Source: Sutcliffiella horikoshii (GTDB taxonomy: Bacteria; Bacillota; Bacilli; Bacillales; Bacillaceae_I). Taken from it: DNA of 64,000 bases. Made by a program: the position numbers and the translations under genes. The notes under the pieces were generated by a model. That model was not told where the DNA came from. It saw only the letters and a list, made by a program, of their open reading frames with translations, and searched no databases. Each line of letters starts with the position of its first letter. Position 1 is the stretch's first letter. The stretch spans positions 2,832,001 through 2,896,000 of the forward strand of contig NZ_CP082918.1 of assembly GCF_019931755.1 (NCBI RefSeq). The letters run 5' to 3'. Of this stretch, positions 1-7,468 are shown in pieces.

Positions 1-923
1 TCCACAAATGCCTGAGAAGGTGCCCTTTCCGCTTGAGCCTCTTCGACTAGATGAATGATTTTAGAGATGGTTGTGTCCTCGACCCTCTTGGTGACTTCCA
101 CTTCCAACAGTCCATCTTCATTAAAGGTTCCTGCAAATACCTCATCATTCACGCCTTTAGATACAGGAATACTCTCCCCTGTAATCGCAGCTTCACTGAT
201 AGATGCTCCACCTTTGATAATGATGCCGTCCATTGCGATTTTTTGCCCTGGTTTTACAACCATCCGGTCGCCTATCTGAACATCTTTAACAGAAATCTGT
301 TTTTCAATTCCTTCTATTAATATAGTCGCTTGTTTAGGAGAAACATTCATTAGCGAGCGAATCGAAGCTCGTGCTTTTTCCATCGAATAAGATTCCAAAG
401 CTTCGCTGATTGCGAAAAGAATGACGACAGTGGCACCCTCTCCCCATTCTCCGATTATTGCGGCTCCAATTATGGCAATAGTCATGAGGGTCTTCATGTC
501 AAATTGAAGCCTAATCAGATTATTAAGTCCAGTGAAGAACAGTCTGTAACCGCCTATTACAATGGAAGCAGCGAAAAGAATAATGGTAGATATATGATCT
601 TCTCCTTGCTGAAAAAATGCTACCCAGCCTGCGACAAGAAAAAGGAATGAGAGAAGGACGGTCGCATGTTTCCGATAAAAGGGAACAGGCGGTTCTTCCG
701 GTAGATCCTCTTTTTCTGAAGAGACCTTCAGTTTGTCAAACGCCCCTGCTTTTTCTATATCAGTGATGCTTGCAGATCCACTAACAGAAATTTTAGATGC
801 ACCGAAGTTAACTCTTGCTTCTGTTACACCTTCTATCTTTTTAACATTATTCTCGAATTTTTGAGCGCAGTTTGCACAAGTTAATCCTTGAATGCGGTAA
901 GTTTGCTCCACTTTATTTTTCAC
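1..923 (-). CDS. cadA: Cadmium/zinc-exporting P-type ATPase, N-terminal part (runs off window)
   Basis: P1B-type ATPase that exports Cd(II)/Zn(II)/Pb(II) across the membrane. About 307 N-terminal residues are visible. They show one heavy-metal-associated domain with GLTCANC at residues 13-19, then hydrophobic membrane segments, then the start of the actuator domain with TGES at 248-251. The phosphorylation (DKTGT) and CPC transport motifs lie beyond the window edge, so metal specificity rests on family resemblance and the neighbouring regulator. The start is GTG, preceded by an AGAGGTGA ribosome site, and overlaps the end of the upstream regulator by 11 bases, implying translational coupling. 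Annotated as cadA because of the paired CadC-type repressor; zntA-like naming is equally possible. Confidence 0.88.
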   Translation of the reverse strand, partial: MKNKVEQTYRIQGLTCANCAQKFENNVKKIEGVTEARVNFGASKISVSGSASITDIEKAGAFDKLKVSSEKEDLPEEPPVPFYRKHATVLLSFLFLVAGWVAFFQQGEDHISTIILFAASIVIGGYRLFFTGLNNLIRLQFDMKTLMTIAIIGAAIIGEWGEGATVVILFAISEALESYSMEKARASIRSLMNVSPKQATILIEGIEKQISVKDVQIGDRMVVKPGQKIAMDGIIIKGGASISEAAITGESIPVSKGVNDEVFAGTFNEDGLLEVEVTKRVEDTTISKIIHLVEEAQAERAPSQAFV

Positions 924-1308
924 GTGTCTTCACCTCTTTTTGATGGGTAAAGGCAATATCAATTAATTGTCTGACATGATCATCATCCAAGGAATAATAT
1001 ACAAGCTTTCCTTCTTTTCTGAACTTTGCCAATCCGAGATCCCTTAACAGTCTAAGATGATGGGAAGCCGTTGCGACGGTGGATTCCGTAATGGTTGCAA
1101 CATCATGCACACAGAGTTCCTCGGCTAAATTTAACGCCTGCGCTATTTTCAACCTCGTTGGATCAGACAGCGCCCGGTATATCTTTGCCACATCATTTGT
1201 CATCGCTTCATCTATTTGTTTCTTCACATTTTTCACTTTTGTTTCATTTGCACATTCTTCTTGACACTGTTGCACGGTCAAAACTTCTGAATTAGACTTG
1301 ATCGACAT
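913..1308 (-). CDS. cadC: ArsR/SmtB-family metal-responsive repressor, CadC type
   Basis: Winged-helix repressor of 131 residues that should release the cad promoter when it binds Cd, Pb or Zn. It has the CadC layout: an N-terminal cysteine pair (C15, C19), ELCVHDVA in the DNA-binding core, a recognition helix near 78-95 and a C-terminal D/H-rich helix (D110, H111, H122) resembling the alpha-5 metal site. In classical CadC the core site is CxC; here only C66 remains and the second position is H68, so metal preference may differ. First gene of a two-gene operon with the P-type ATPase. Confidence 0.88.
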   Translation of the reverse strand: MSIKSNSEVLTVQQCQEECANETKVKNVKKQIDEAMTNDVAKIYRALSDPTRLKIAQALNLAEELCVHDVATITESTVATASHHLRLLRDLGLAKFRKEGKLVYYSLDDDHVRQLIDIAFTHQKEVKTREK

Positions 1309-1325
1309 AAAAGGCTCCCCTTTAC

Positions 1326-1378
1326 ATTCAAACGTTCATTTGAATATTAGTATATGCCAATCTAGCTAAAATAGTCAA
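1326..1378 (-). promoter_or_regulatory. cadC-cadA promoter with inverted-repeat operator
   Basis: On the minus strand TTGACT (1373-1378), an 18-base spacer and TATACT (1349-1354) form a sigma-A promoter. Immediately downstream, ATTCAAA (1326-1332) and TTTGAAT (1339-1345) form a perfect 7-6-7 inverted repeat, typical of SmtB/CadC/CzrA operators. This fits autorepression. Confidence 0.75.
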
Positions 1379-1393
1379 TACATTCAACCTGAT

Positions 1394-2269
1394 TCAGATA
1401 AGATAAAACAAGAACCCAGAAATGGTGGACATACTTATGACAGAAACAACAAATGCCACCACCAGTTTTTTCTTAAAAATGCTATTCAATAATGCGACTT
1501 CAGGCAGACTCGCCCCAGCTGAACTGATAAGCAATGCCATCACAGGTCCCAAGGCCATTCCTTTGGCTATCATCATCTGAGATATGGGAATCATTGTAGA
1601 AAGTCTGATGTACAAAGGAATCCCGATAATTGCAGCGATTGGCACGAGCCACCAATTGTCTCCTCCGAGATATTGTGTGATAAAGGACGTTGGTACCGCT
1701 CCATGTATTAGTGCACCGATTGCTGCGCCAAATAGTAAGAAAGGATAAACGGTTTTCATAAGCGTAAGCGTTTCTGCAACGGACCTTTTTAGATCAATTC
1801 CTTTGTTCTCCGGCTGATAATTTTTCAGCAGTACATTTTTCAATTGCTTCTCAAAACCAAACTTAGCTAGCGACAACCCAATTATTATGGAGAGAACAGT
1901 CGTGGTAAGGGTATAGATAAGTGCCACCTTCCACCCAAGTAATGCTGTCATAATAGTTAGGATGGTCGGATCGAGTACAGGCGATGCAAAAAGAAAAACC
2001 ATCACGATTCCAAAAGGTACCTTTTTCCTCAGCAAGGTGACCACCATTGGGATAGTGGAACACGAACAAAACGGGGTAATAAATGCGAACAAGACAGCAA
2101 ATAACGCACTTAGAATCGTATTTCCCTTGTTTAACCATTTCTCCATTTTATGAAACGGAACAATAGATTGGATAATGGAAACCAGAAAGGTAATGAGAAC
2201 AAAAAGGACCGTTAACTCCAAGGCGATATACAAAAAGCTTGTAACTATTTCTTTAAACATATTAAACAC
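1394..2269 (-). CDS. DUF318 (ArsP/YraQ-like) permease
   Basis: Integral membrane protein of 291 residues with about eight hydrophobic segments in two blocks. The first block ends in TPFCSCSTIP (C68, C70), the signature cysteine motif of the DUF318/ArsP permease family. Characterised ArsP members export trivalent organoarsenicals; others in the family have no proven substrate. Its position beside the cad and ars genes and its shared operator with a cysteine-rich MarR regulator suggest a soft-metal or metalloid efflux role, but the substrate is inferred. Ribosome site GAGGGAG precedes the ATG. Confidence 0.75.
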   Translation of the reverse strand: MFNMFKEIVTSFLYIALELTVLFVLITFLVSIIQSIVPFHKMEKWLNKGNTILSALFAVLFAFITPFCSCSTIPMVVTLLRKKVPFGIVMVFLFASPVLDPTILTIMTALLGWKVALIYTLTTTVLSIIIGLSLAKFGFEKQLKNVLLKNYQPENKGIDLKRSVAETLTLMKTVYPFLLFGAAIGALIHGAVPTSFITQYLGGDNWWLVPIAAIIGIPLYIRLSTMIPISQMMIAKGMALGPVMALLISSAGASLPEVALLNSIFKKKLVVAFVVSVISMSTISGFLFYLI

Positions 2270-2279
2270 TCCCTCATTT

Positions 2280-2300
2280 TATTTGCATTTTGCAACTATT
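2280..2300 (-). promoter_or_regulatory. Operator copy 1 (permease side)
   Basis: A 21-base sequence with perfect dyad TTGCA-TTT-TGCAA at 2283-2295, just upstream of the permease ribosome site. An identical 21-mer lies upstream of the MarR gene (2813-2833). Probable binding site of that MarR protein. Confidence 0.7.
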
Positions 2301-2305
2301 ATTTC

Positions 2306-2333
2306 TATAAAAAAGCAAGCATTATAACTTGCT
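2306..2333 (-). terminator. Terminator after the MarR gene
   Basis: Minus-strand hairpin AGCAAG / CTTGCT (arms 2314-2319 and 2328-2333) followed by a T-tract, overlapping the MarR stop codon. Confidence 0.7.
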
Positions 2334-2779
2334 CAATATAACGGTTTACAGCACATATTGCTTTTACTCATCGCTGCATTCAATACCTTTAAGGACTCTA
2401 CCACTTTTTCGCTTTCTTTTTCGCTTAAATGTGTAAACACGTTTGTTAAGTAGTGAAGCATTTGTTGATTAATTTCTCGTTCTACTTTTTTACCGTTTTC
2501 AGTGAGGTATAGGTGATATACTCTTTTGTCTTCAGCTGATTGTCTTTTTTCCACTAATTCAAGTTTCACTAAAGTTTGAATCTGTCTGCTAAAAGTCGTG
2601 ATGTCCATGCCAATTGTTTCGGCAACCTGTTGCATGGATGGCCCTTCTGCTCTGGCCAATTCGTAAAGAATATGACTTTGCACTTGAGATATATCGTGAT
2701 CTCCTACCGAGCAGCAGTTTTTATTCAACATACCGAACCGTCGCATCGTCACCTGGAGTATCGCTCTTACATCTTCCAT
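2333..2779 (-). CDS. MarR-family regulator with two vicinal cysteine pairs
   Basis: Winged-helix MarR-type regulator of 148 residues. The start at 2779 is chosen because AGAGGTGA lies a few bases upstream; an in-frame ATG 14 codons earlier lacks a good site. The DNA-binding core (about residues 45-95) contains the helix MDITTFSRQIQTLVKLELV. Unusual features are adjacent cysteines near the N-terminus (C22-C23, in NCCSVG) and near the C-terminus (C143-C144), which could bind As(III), Hg(II) or another thiophilic ion or form disulfides. Its promoter region and that of the permease carry the same 21-bp operator, so it probably represses both. Ligand unknown. Confidence 0.8.
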   Translation of the reverse strand: MEDVRAILQVTMRRFGMLNKNCCSVGDHDISQVQSHILYELARAEGPSMQQVAETIGMDITTFSRQIQTLVKLELVEKRQSAEDKRVYHLYLTENGKKVEREINQQMLHYLTNVFTHLSEKESEKVVESLKVLNAAMSKSNMCCKPLY

Positions 2780-2812
2780 TATTTTCACCTCTTTCTTTTT
2801 ATTATAATCAAT

Positions 2813-2833
2813 TATTTGCATTTTGCAACTATT
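2813..2833 (-). promoter_or_regulatory. Operator copy 2 (MarR promoter)
   Basis: Identical to the 21-mer at 2280-2300; dyad TTGCA-TTT-TGCAA at 2816-2828, about 37 bases upstream of the MarR start. Suggests autoregulation. Confidence 0.7.
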
Positions 2834-2845
2834 TTTTCATAATAT

Positions 2846-2873
2846 CAGCGCTAATTCATTTCAATTAGCGCTG
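2846..2873. terminator. Hairpin between the oxidoreductase and MarR genes
   Basis: Perfect 11-bp arms (CAGCGCTAATT / AATTAGCGCTG) around a 6-base loop, directly after the oxidoreductase stop on the minus strand. The T-tract is weak, so termination is plausible rather than certain. Confidence 0.5.
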
Positions 2874-2883
2874 TCTATATATA

Positions 2884-3924
2884 TTATTCTTCCGGCAATA
2901 ACAAAATTTTCCCTAACTTCCCCTTTTCCTTAAAGTATATTTGGGCCTCTTTCGCTTTCTCTAATGGAAATGCTTTATCAATGACAGGCTTAATTTTACC
3001 TTCAGCTATCGCCTGAAGCATATCTTTAAATTCTTCTCTCGTCCCTAACACCGAGCCATACATTGTAATATGTTTAAGATACAACGTTCTAAAGTCTAGT
3101 TTTGTCTTCTGACCACCAGCAGAGCCTGATATGCAGAACTTCCCGCCTTTCTTTAACACTTGAAGGGATGTAGGGAATAAAGCATCGCCTACTACATCTA
3201 AAACCGAGTCTATTGGTCCCCCATTCACTTCAAGGATTTCTTCAGAAAGATTCTCGGATTTATAAGATAAAACATGGGTCGCACCTAATTCCTTCATTCT
3301 TTCCTCACCATTTAGGTCCCCTACAATTGCAATCACTTTCGCGCCGAAGACTTTGGAAGCGATTTGTACATTTAACGAACCAACCCCGCCGTTTGCACCA
3401 GTTACCATTATAGTTTCGCCAGGTTGAATATGTATTTGTTTGACCATATGCCATGCAGTTAATCCGCTTACGGAAAATACTGCACTTTCCTCATAACTTG
3501 GAAGAGGCATATCTAAACATAGCTCAGCAGGCCACACGACGTATTCCGCATATCCACCATCATATTCCGAACCTATAAAGGACATATCTTCTGAAATATG
3601 TTCCTCTCCTTCTTTTCCACTAGAGGTAAAAGGGAACAAGACAACATCTTTTCCAACCATAGATTCTTCCACCAAAGCTCCAACTTTCACTATCGTTCCA
3701 GATATGTCGGATCCAGGTGTACGTGGGAATTGCACTCCTTCTGGCCTCCATCCGGACTTAGAACCAGTACCGTAGGCTCCTTCTCTCATCCAGATTTCTG
3801 TATTATTAATCGCACAGGCTTTCACTTTAACAAGCACTTCATTTTCTTTTGGATCAGGTATGGGTATGTCTACTACTTCCAACATATCAACATCCCCATA
3901 TCCTGTTACTTGGACCGCTTTCAT
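2884..3924 (-). CDS. Zinc-free MDR-family alcohol dehydrogenase / quinone oxidoreductase
   Basis: Medium-chain dehydrogenase/reductase of 346 residues. The N-terminal GroES-like fold (to about residue 140) carries the PGSDISGTIVKVG stretch. The Rossmann domain has TGANGGVGSLNVQIA, the NAD(P)H-binding glycine-rich loop of the quinone-reductase (QOR) branch. The cysteine cluster of structural-zinc alcohol dehydrogenases is not evident. It probably reduces quinones or alpha,beta-unsaturated carbonyls. Own promoter region upstream; hairpin downstream. No direct link to metal resistance can be shown apart from location. Confidence 0.8.
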   Translation of the reverse strand: MKAVQVTGYGDVDMLEVVDIPIPDPKENEVLVKVKACAINNTEIWMREGAYGTGSKSGWRPEGVQFPRTPGSDISGTIVKVGALVEESMVGKDVVLFPFTSSGKEGEEHISEDMSFIGSEYDGGYAEYVVWPAELCLDMPLPSYEESAVFSVSGLTAWHMVKQIHIQPGETIMVTGANGGVGSLNVQIASKVFGAKVIAIVGDLNGEERMKELGATHVLSYKSENLSEEILEVNGGPIDSVLDVVGDALFPTSLQVLKKGGKFCISGSAGGQKTKLDFRTLYLKHITMYGSVLGTREEFKDMLQAIAEGKIKPVIDKAFPLEKAKEAQIYFKEKGKLGKILLLPEE

Positions 3925-4018
3925 ATAATCAACACCTTCACTTTCTTTTAACCTCTAATATAGTATTAACAAATTATTTTCCCATTTACTTATGAAATAA
4001 AAATGATAACCGCTTGAC

Positions 4019-4051
4019 TAAAAAAGAGCAAACGCATCTTCACGCTTACTC
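4019..4051 (-). terminator. Terminator of the ars operon
   Basis: Imperfect 10-bp stem (4025-4034 with 4042-4051) followed on the minus strand by TTTTT, 12 bases after the stop of the HesB-like gene. Confidence 0.7.
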
Positions 4052-4062
4052 TTTTTTTCATT

Positions 4063-4350
4063 TTAACAACAATCGCTATCCTTCATCCCCAACAACACAA
4101 GTCCTTTTCCTTGCGGAGTTTCTTGAACATCCAGGACAAGTTCCGTTGTCATGCTTTCGATTTTCGGATCGATTGCGACTTTTATTGTATTTAATGTTTC
4201 CACTTTATCATCTGCTTTTGCCTCATCCAGAGACAATCCTAATTGTGGGCTTCCTCAGCCCCAGCCTGCAAAGTAGACACGTATATTGCTTGCCCCGTTT
4301 TCACGCAGGACATCAGTTAGCACGTCTCTTGCTTCGTTTGAAACCTTCAC
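4063..4350 (-). CDS. HesB/IscA-like protein with in-frame TGA, probable selenoprotein
   Basis: Reading 95 codons from GTG (ribosome site AGGTAGGTG) to TAA gives one continuous HesB/IscA-like protein if codon 32, TGA at 4255-4257, is decoded. The local sequence is FAGWG-U-GSPQLGL, where relatives have cysteine or selenocysteine in a G(x)G(C/U)G(S/G)P motif. The protein ends in DSDCC. A HesB-like selenoprotein family is known in selenocysteine-using bacteria; I infer this is a member. The frame stays intact for 63 codons after TGA, the gene sits 32 bases after the phosphatase and just before the operon terminator, and a small hairpin follows the TGA. Alternatives are a recent nonsense mutation or a sequencing error. 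Role unproven; possibly As/Se or Fe-S related. Confidence 0.75.
4233..4257 (-). promoter_or_regulatory. Candidate bacterial SECIS hairpin after the TGA
   Basis: Starting eight bases after the TGA, the minus strand reads ACAAT-TAGG-ATTGT, a 5-bp stem with a loop containing GG (4233-4246). Position and loop guanines resemble bacterial SECIS elements, but the stem is short and the first two loop bases are T and A rather than G, so support is moderate. Confidence 0.4.
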
Positions 4351-4382
4351 GGCCAGTCACCTACCTTCTTCTTATTTTGCTA

Positions 4383-4811
4383 TTAGTGTTTTTCATACAT
4401 GTTCTGAAGCACTTCTTTTAACTCTGGCTTTACATTAATGACAGGTCGGATGGAAGTTGCAAGCTTTTCCGCTTCTTCCACAGTACTAGCTTTCCCCATG
4501 TGAAGCAAGGTACCCATGGCAACGGTGCCTGTTCTGTTACGCCCGCCAGAGCAATGGAAGTACACTTTCTTTCCTTCTTGTTGGGCCTGTACCACATATT
4601 CAATGGCATCCTTCACTGATTCATCCTGTTTTGCTGCATCGTCCACGATTGGCATGTGGATTCGAGGAAGATTGTCTTCCACATTATCCGTTTCGGCACG
4701 CAAGTCTATGATAACATCTAGGTTTTCATTTGTGTGAGCGTCTTTAGCTTGATCTGCTCCTCCGATAAAAACATTCTCCAATAATGCCTGATAATTTTTT
4801 TCGTTTGTCAT
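4383..4811 (-). CDS. Dual-specificity/tyrosine phosphatase-like protein in the ars operon
   Basis: Cytosolic protein of 142 residues with the cysteine-dependent phosphatase P-loop HCSGGRNRTG, placing nucleophile C87 and phosphate-binding R93. An upstream IVDD (56-59) could supply the general acid. It belongs to the DSP/beta-lactamase-like phosphatase superfamily (DUF442/DSPc type). Ribosome site AAGGAG; 13 bases after arsA. The P-loop cysteine fold also binds arsenate as a phosphate analogue, so it could act on an arsenylated substrate or be a second reductase-like enzyme. That is speculation; the fold assignment is firm. Confidence 0.8.
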   Translation of the reverse strand: MTNEKNYQALLENVFIGGADQAKDAHTNENLDVIIDLRAETDNVEDNLPRIHMPIVDDAAKQDESVKDAIEYVVQAQQEGKKVYFHCSGGRNRTGTVAMGTLLHMGKASTVEEAEKLATSIRPVINVKPELKEVLQNMYEKH

Positions 4812-4824
4812 ATTCCTTCACTCC

Positions 4825-6567
4825 TTATAACAGGTTCTCTTTTTCCCATGGTAGAATGGCGCACTTGTCTTTCGAATCATTCACTCTCTCGATCCATGGC
4901 AGTTCATGTTTACCTCTACCTGATAACAATGGATCATTTGTTTCTGTAAAGGCAAAACTCTGATTGATGATCCACCACCGAGGGGTTATTGATGCTCGCT
5001 CCAGGTCAGCATGTAACCTTTCTGCCTCGAGAACAGGTGTTGCTTCGGGAAGGGTTACAATGAGTACCGCTGTCTCTTCGGGATTTCTTAGGCGCGGAAG
5101 AAGGTTTTGCACTTCTTTTGGAACCTCGCCTGTAGAGCGCAGTAATTCCTTTTGATAGGATTGGGCCGCATCGAGAAGCAGCAAAGTATGACCGGTTGGT
5201 GCTGTATCGATGATAACCACTTCCTGGTCCGCCTTGCCAACTATGTTCGCAAACTTCTGGAATACCGCTATTTCCTCGGTACATGGTGAATTAAGATCTT
5301 CCTCAAGGTATGCAAGTTGCTCCTCGGTTAATCCATCTCCTGCCTGTTGTAGCACTTGCTTTTTATATGCTTCCACTTCAGCTTTTGGGTCCACTTTACT
5401 GACCGTTATATGCTCAAGCATAGATTTGTCATTTAATGCATGTTCCAAATGGGCTGCAGGATCTGTCGTAGTGAGATGAACTTTCATCTCTTTTTCCGCG
5501 AGTTTCACAGCAAGTTTTGCTGCAAGGGTTGTTTTTCCTACGCCGCCTTTCCCCATTGTGAATATCACACGCAGATTCTGATTTATGATATCCTCAGCCA
5601 CTTGGTCAAAATTGGAGAGTACTGTAAGCATTTCAGCGTTGACCTTACCCATTTCGTCCACTTGAACCGTTTCTCCATTTAACCAGGCTTTTAACGGACC
5701 TATCCCTGTTAATGAATACGATATATATGGTAGATAGGTCATCGGTATCTCTTTGAATTGGTTCATAGCAATACCCATTGCTTTCTGTTGCTTTTCAAAA
5801 AACGCCAAGGATACCTCATCATTCATAACTGGTTTTTCCATTAGACCATTAACGATCAGCTTTTGATTGTCCAGGCCAATCTCCTTTAACTCTTTGGAAG
5901 CACGTGCAGCTTCTATGATGGGGGATTCATCAGGTCGCGTTACCAGAAACAATTGAGTCTGTGATGGATTGGATAGTGCTTTTACTGTCCGTTCATACAG
6001 CTCCTTTTTGGCAGCAAGCCCTGAAAGAGGTCCTAAACACGAAGCTCCATGGGTACTTTCCTCGAGAAAATTGTTCCAAGCAGACGGCAAGGACAATAAC
6101 CTAAGGGTATGCCCGGTTGGTGCTGTATCAAATATAATCACATCAAATTTTTCGGTAATCTCTTTTTGTGTAAGTAAAGTGGAAAACTGATCAAAGGCTG
6201 CTATTTCTACCGTGCAGGCCCCAGATAACTGTTCCTCCATGGTTGCTACAACCGATTCAGGGAGTTTTCCCTTATAAGGACCAATTACATTTTCACGGTA
6301 CTCTCTTGCCGCTTCCTCAGGATCGAGATTGCAAGCATAGAGCCTTTCAACACCTGGTATTTCAGAAATATCATTCGTCAATTCGATTCCAAATACATCT
6401 TGCAGGTTAGAGGCTGGGTCCGTACTTACAATCAACACTTGCTTGCCTTGTTCTGCAAGAGCGATAGAAGTGGCACAGGCTGTGGACGTTTTTCCCACCC
6501 CACCTTTACCTGTAAAAAATAAATATGGAGTCTCTATGTCTTTTGCGGGTTGAAATGTTGGGAGCAT
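4825..6567 (-). CDS. arsA: Arsenite-stimulated ATPase ArsA
   Basis: Two-domain soluble ATPase of 580 residues that energises arsenite export by ArsB. Each half has a deviant Walker A motif, GKGGVGKT at 20-27 and again at 339-346, and an ArsA signature DTAPTGHTLRLL or DTAPTGHTLLLL. Cysteines for As(III) binding are present in GACTVEIAAFD, ASCLGPL and SPCTEEIAVF. Length matches full-size ArsA. Ribosome site AGGAAGG; 12 bases downstream of arsD, the usual arsDA pairing. Confidence 0.96.
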   Translation of the reverse strand: MLPTFQPAKDIETPYLFFTGKGGVGKTSTACATSIALAEQGKQVLIVSTDPASNLQDVFGIELTNDISEIPGVERLYACNLDPEEAAREYRENVIGPYKGKLPESVVATMEEQLSGACTVEIAAFDQFSTLLTQKEITEKFDVIIFDTAPTGHTLRLLSLPSAWNNFLEESTHGASCLGPLSGLAAKKELYERTVKALSNPSQTQLFLVTRPDESPIIEAARASKELKEIGLDNQKLIVNGLMEKPVMNDEVSLAFFEKQQKAMGIAMNQFKEIPMTYLPYISYSLTGIGPLKAWLNGETVQVDEMGKVNAEMLTVLSNFDQVAEDIINQNLRVIFTMGKGGVGKTTLAAKLAVKLAEKEMKVHLTTTDPAAHLEHALNDKSMLEHITVSKVDPKAEVEAYKKQVLQQAGDGLTEEQLAYLEEDLNSPCTEEIAVFQKFANIVGKADQEVVIIDTAPTGHTLLLLDAAQSYQKELLRSTGEVPKEVQNLLPRLRNPEETAVLIVTLPEATPVLEAERLHADLERASITPRWWIINQSFAFTETNDPLLSGRGKHELPWIERVNDSKDKCAILPWEKENLL

Positions 6568-6579
6568 AAAGCCACCTTC

Positions 6580-6948
6580 CTAGTTAATAGAGTTTAAAGT
6601 GATATTCAGTTTTTTCTTCGGCTTTTCATGAGCCAATTCATCTACTTTCACACCAGACCATTCTGCAAATTCCTCATTGGTAGGATAATCAGCCACCTTC
6701 ATCACTTCACCATTTACAAGCACAATCGGAAGGCATTCAGGTCCCTTTTCCATCAGTAGATCATTCACCTTTTGGTTCGTTACAAACGGTTCAGGCTCTG
6801 AGCCTAAATTATAGCGGATGACTTCCATTCCTTTTTGCTGTAAGGAAAAAACAGCACTTGCAAATCTTGTCAGTTCAGGGTCGACACTTGGACCACATAC
6901 TCCTGTTGCGCAACACATTGCCGGGTCAAAAATTTCAATTTTAGCCAT
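6580..6948 (-). CDS. arsD: Arsenic metallochaperone ArsD
   Basis: Protein of 122 residues that receives As(III) from cellular thiols and passes it to ArsA. The N-terminus has the diagnostic MCCATGVCG with C12, C13 and C18, the three residues needed for metalloid transfer in characterised ArsD. Thioredoxin-like fold expected. Directly precedes arsA and follows a terminator-like hairpin after arsC, so arsDA expression may be lower than arsRBC. Confidence 0.95.
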   Translation of the reverse strand: MAKIEIFDPAMCCATGVCGPSVDPELTRFASAVFSLQQKGMEVIRYNLGSEPEPFVTNQKVNDLLMEKGPECLPIVLVNGEVMKVADYPTNEEFAEWSGVKVDELAHEKPKKKLNITLNSIN

Positions 6949-6982
6949 TTCTCATTTCCCCTTTCCAAACTTATTGATATAG

Positions 6983-7012
6983 AAAAAATAGCCGAGGATA
7001 TTACACTCGGCC
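6983..7012 (-). terminator. Intercistronic hairpin between arsC and arsD
   Basis: GCCGAG / CTCGGC stem (6991-6996 with 7006-7011) followed on the minus strand by TATTTTTT. Probably a partial terminator that lowers transcription of the distal arsDA-phosphatase-HesB genes; no clear second promoter was seen. Confidence 0.7.
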
Positions 7013-7019
7013 ATTTTTA

Positions 7020-7439
7020 TTATTTTCCTGTCTCAGCAAACGTCTTGATTCTGTCGCCGATTTCGTCACGTACACGTTGGAAGAATTTCCACTTCTCTTC
7101 CTCTGTTCCTTCTGCTTTGGCAGGGTCATCAAAGCCCCAGTGTACTCTCTCTTTGTTTGGTGGTGTTGCCGGACAAACATCTGCTGCATGACCGCAAAGT
7201 GTTACGACTAGATCTGCTTTTTTCAAGATTTCAGGATCGATTGTGTCAGAAGTTTGGTTGGTGATGTCCACGTCCACTTCATTCATTGCTTTTACTGCTT
7301 TTGGGTTCACACCGTGTGCTTCGATACCTGCGGAGTATACGTCCCACTCGTCACTTAGATATTTTTTTCCCCAGCCTTCTGCCATTTGGCTGCGGCAAGA
7401 GTTACCTGTGCATAGGAAGTAGATTGTTTTTTTAGTCAT
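7020..7439 (-). CDS. arsC: Arsenate reductase, thioredoxin-coupled type
   Basis: Reduces arsenate to arsenite using a low-molecular-weight phosphatase fold and a disulfide cascade recycled by thioredoxin. The P-loop is C10-TGNSC-R16. The redox trio C10, C82 and C89 (LCGHAADVC) is at the same positions as in the S. aureus and B. subtilis enzymes. 139 residues, normal length. Lies 29 bases after arsB. Confidence 0.97.
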   Translation of the reverse strand: MTKKTIYFLCTGNSCRSQMAEGWGKKYLSDEWDVYSAGIEAHGVNPKAVKAMNEVDVDITNQTSDTIDPEILKKADLVVTLCGHAADVCPATPPNKERVHWGFDDPAKAEGTEEEKWKFFQRVRDEIGDRIKTFAETGK

Positions 7440-7468
7440 GTTGAAAAACTCCTTTTTGTTTTAGTTAG

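Noticed and set aside
4063..4350. Plain pseudogene call for the HesB-like gene
   Set aside because: Only one stop is present, at the exact Cys/Sec position, with full conservation afterwards; decay would be expected to hit other sites too. Kept as a fallback explanation.
4014..4421. Plus-strand 135-codon frame opposite the HesB-like gene
   Set aside because: Shadow frame; no ribosome site, composition unlike a protein, and the minus strand encodes a recognisable HesB-like product.
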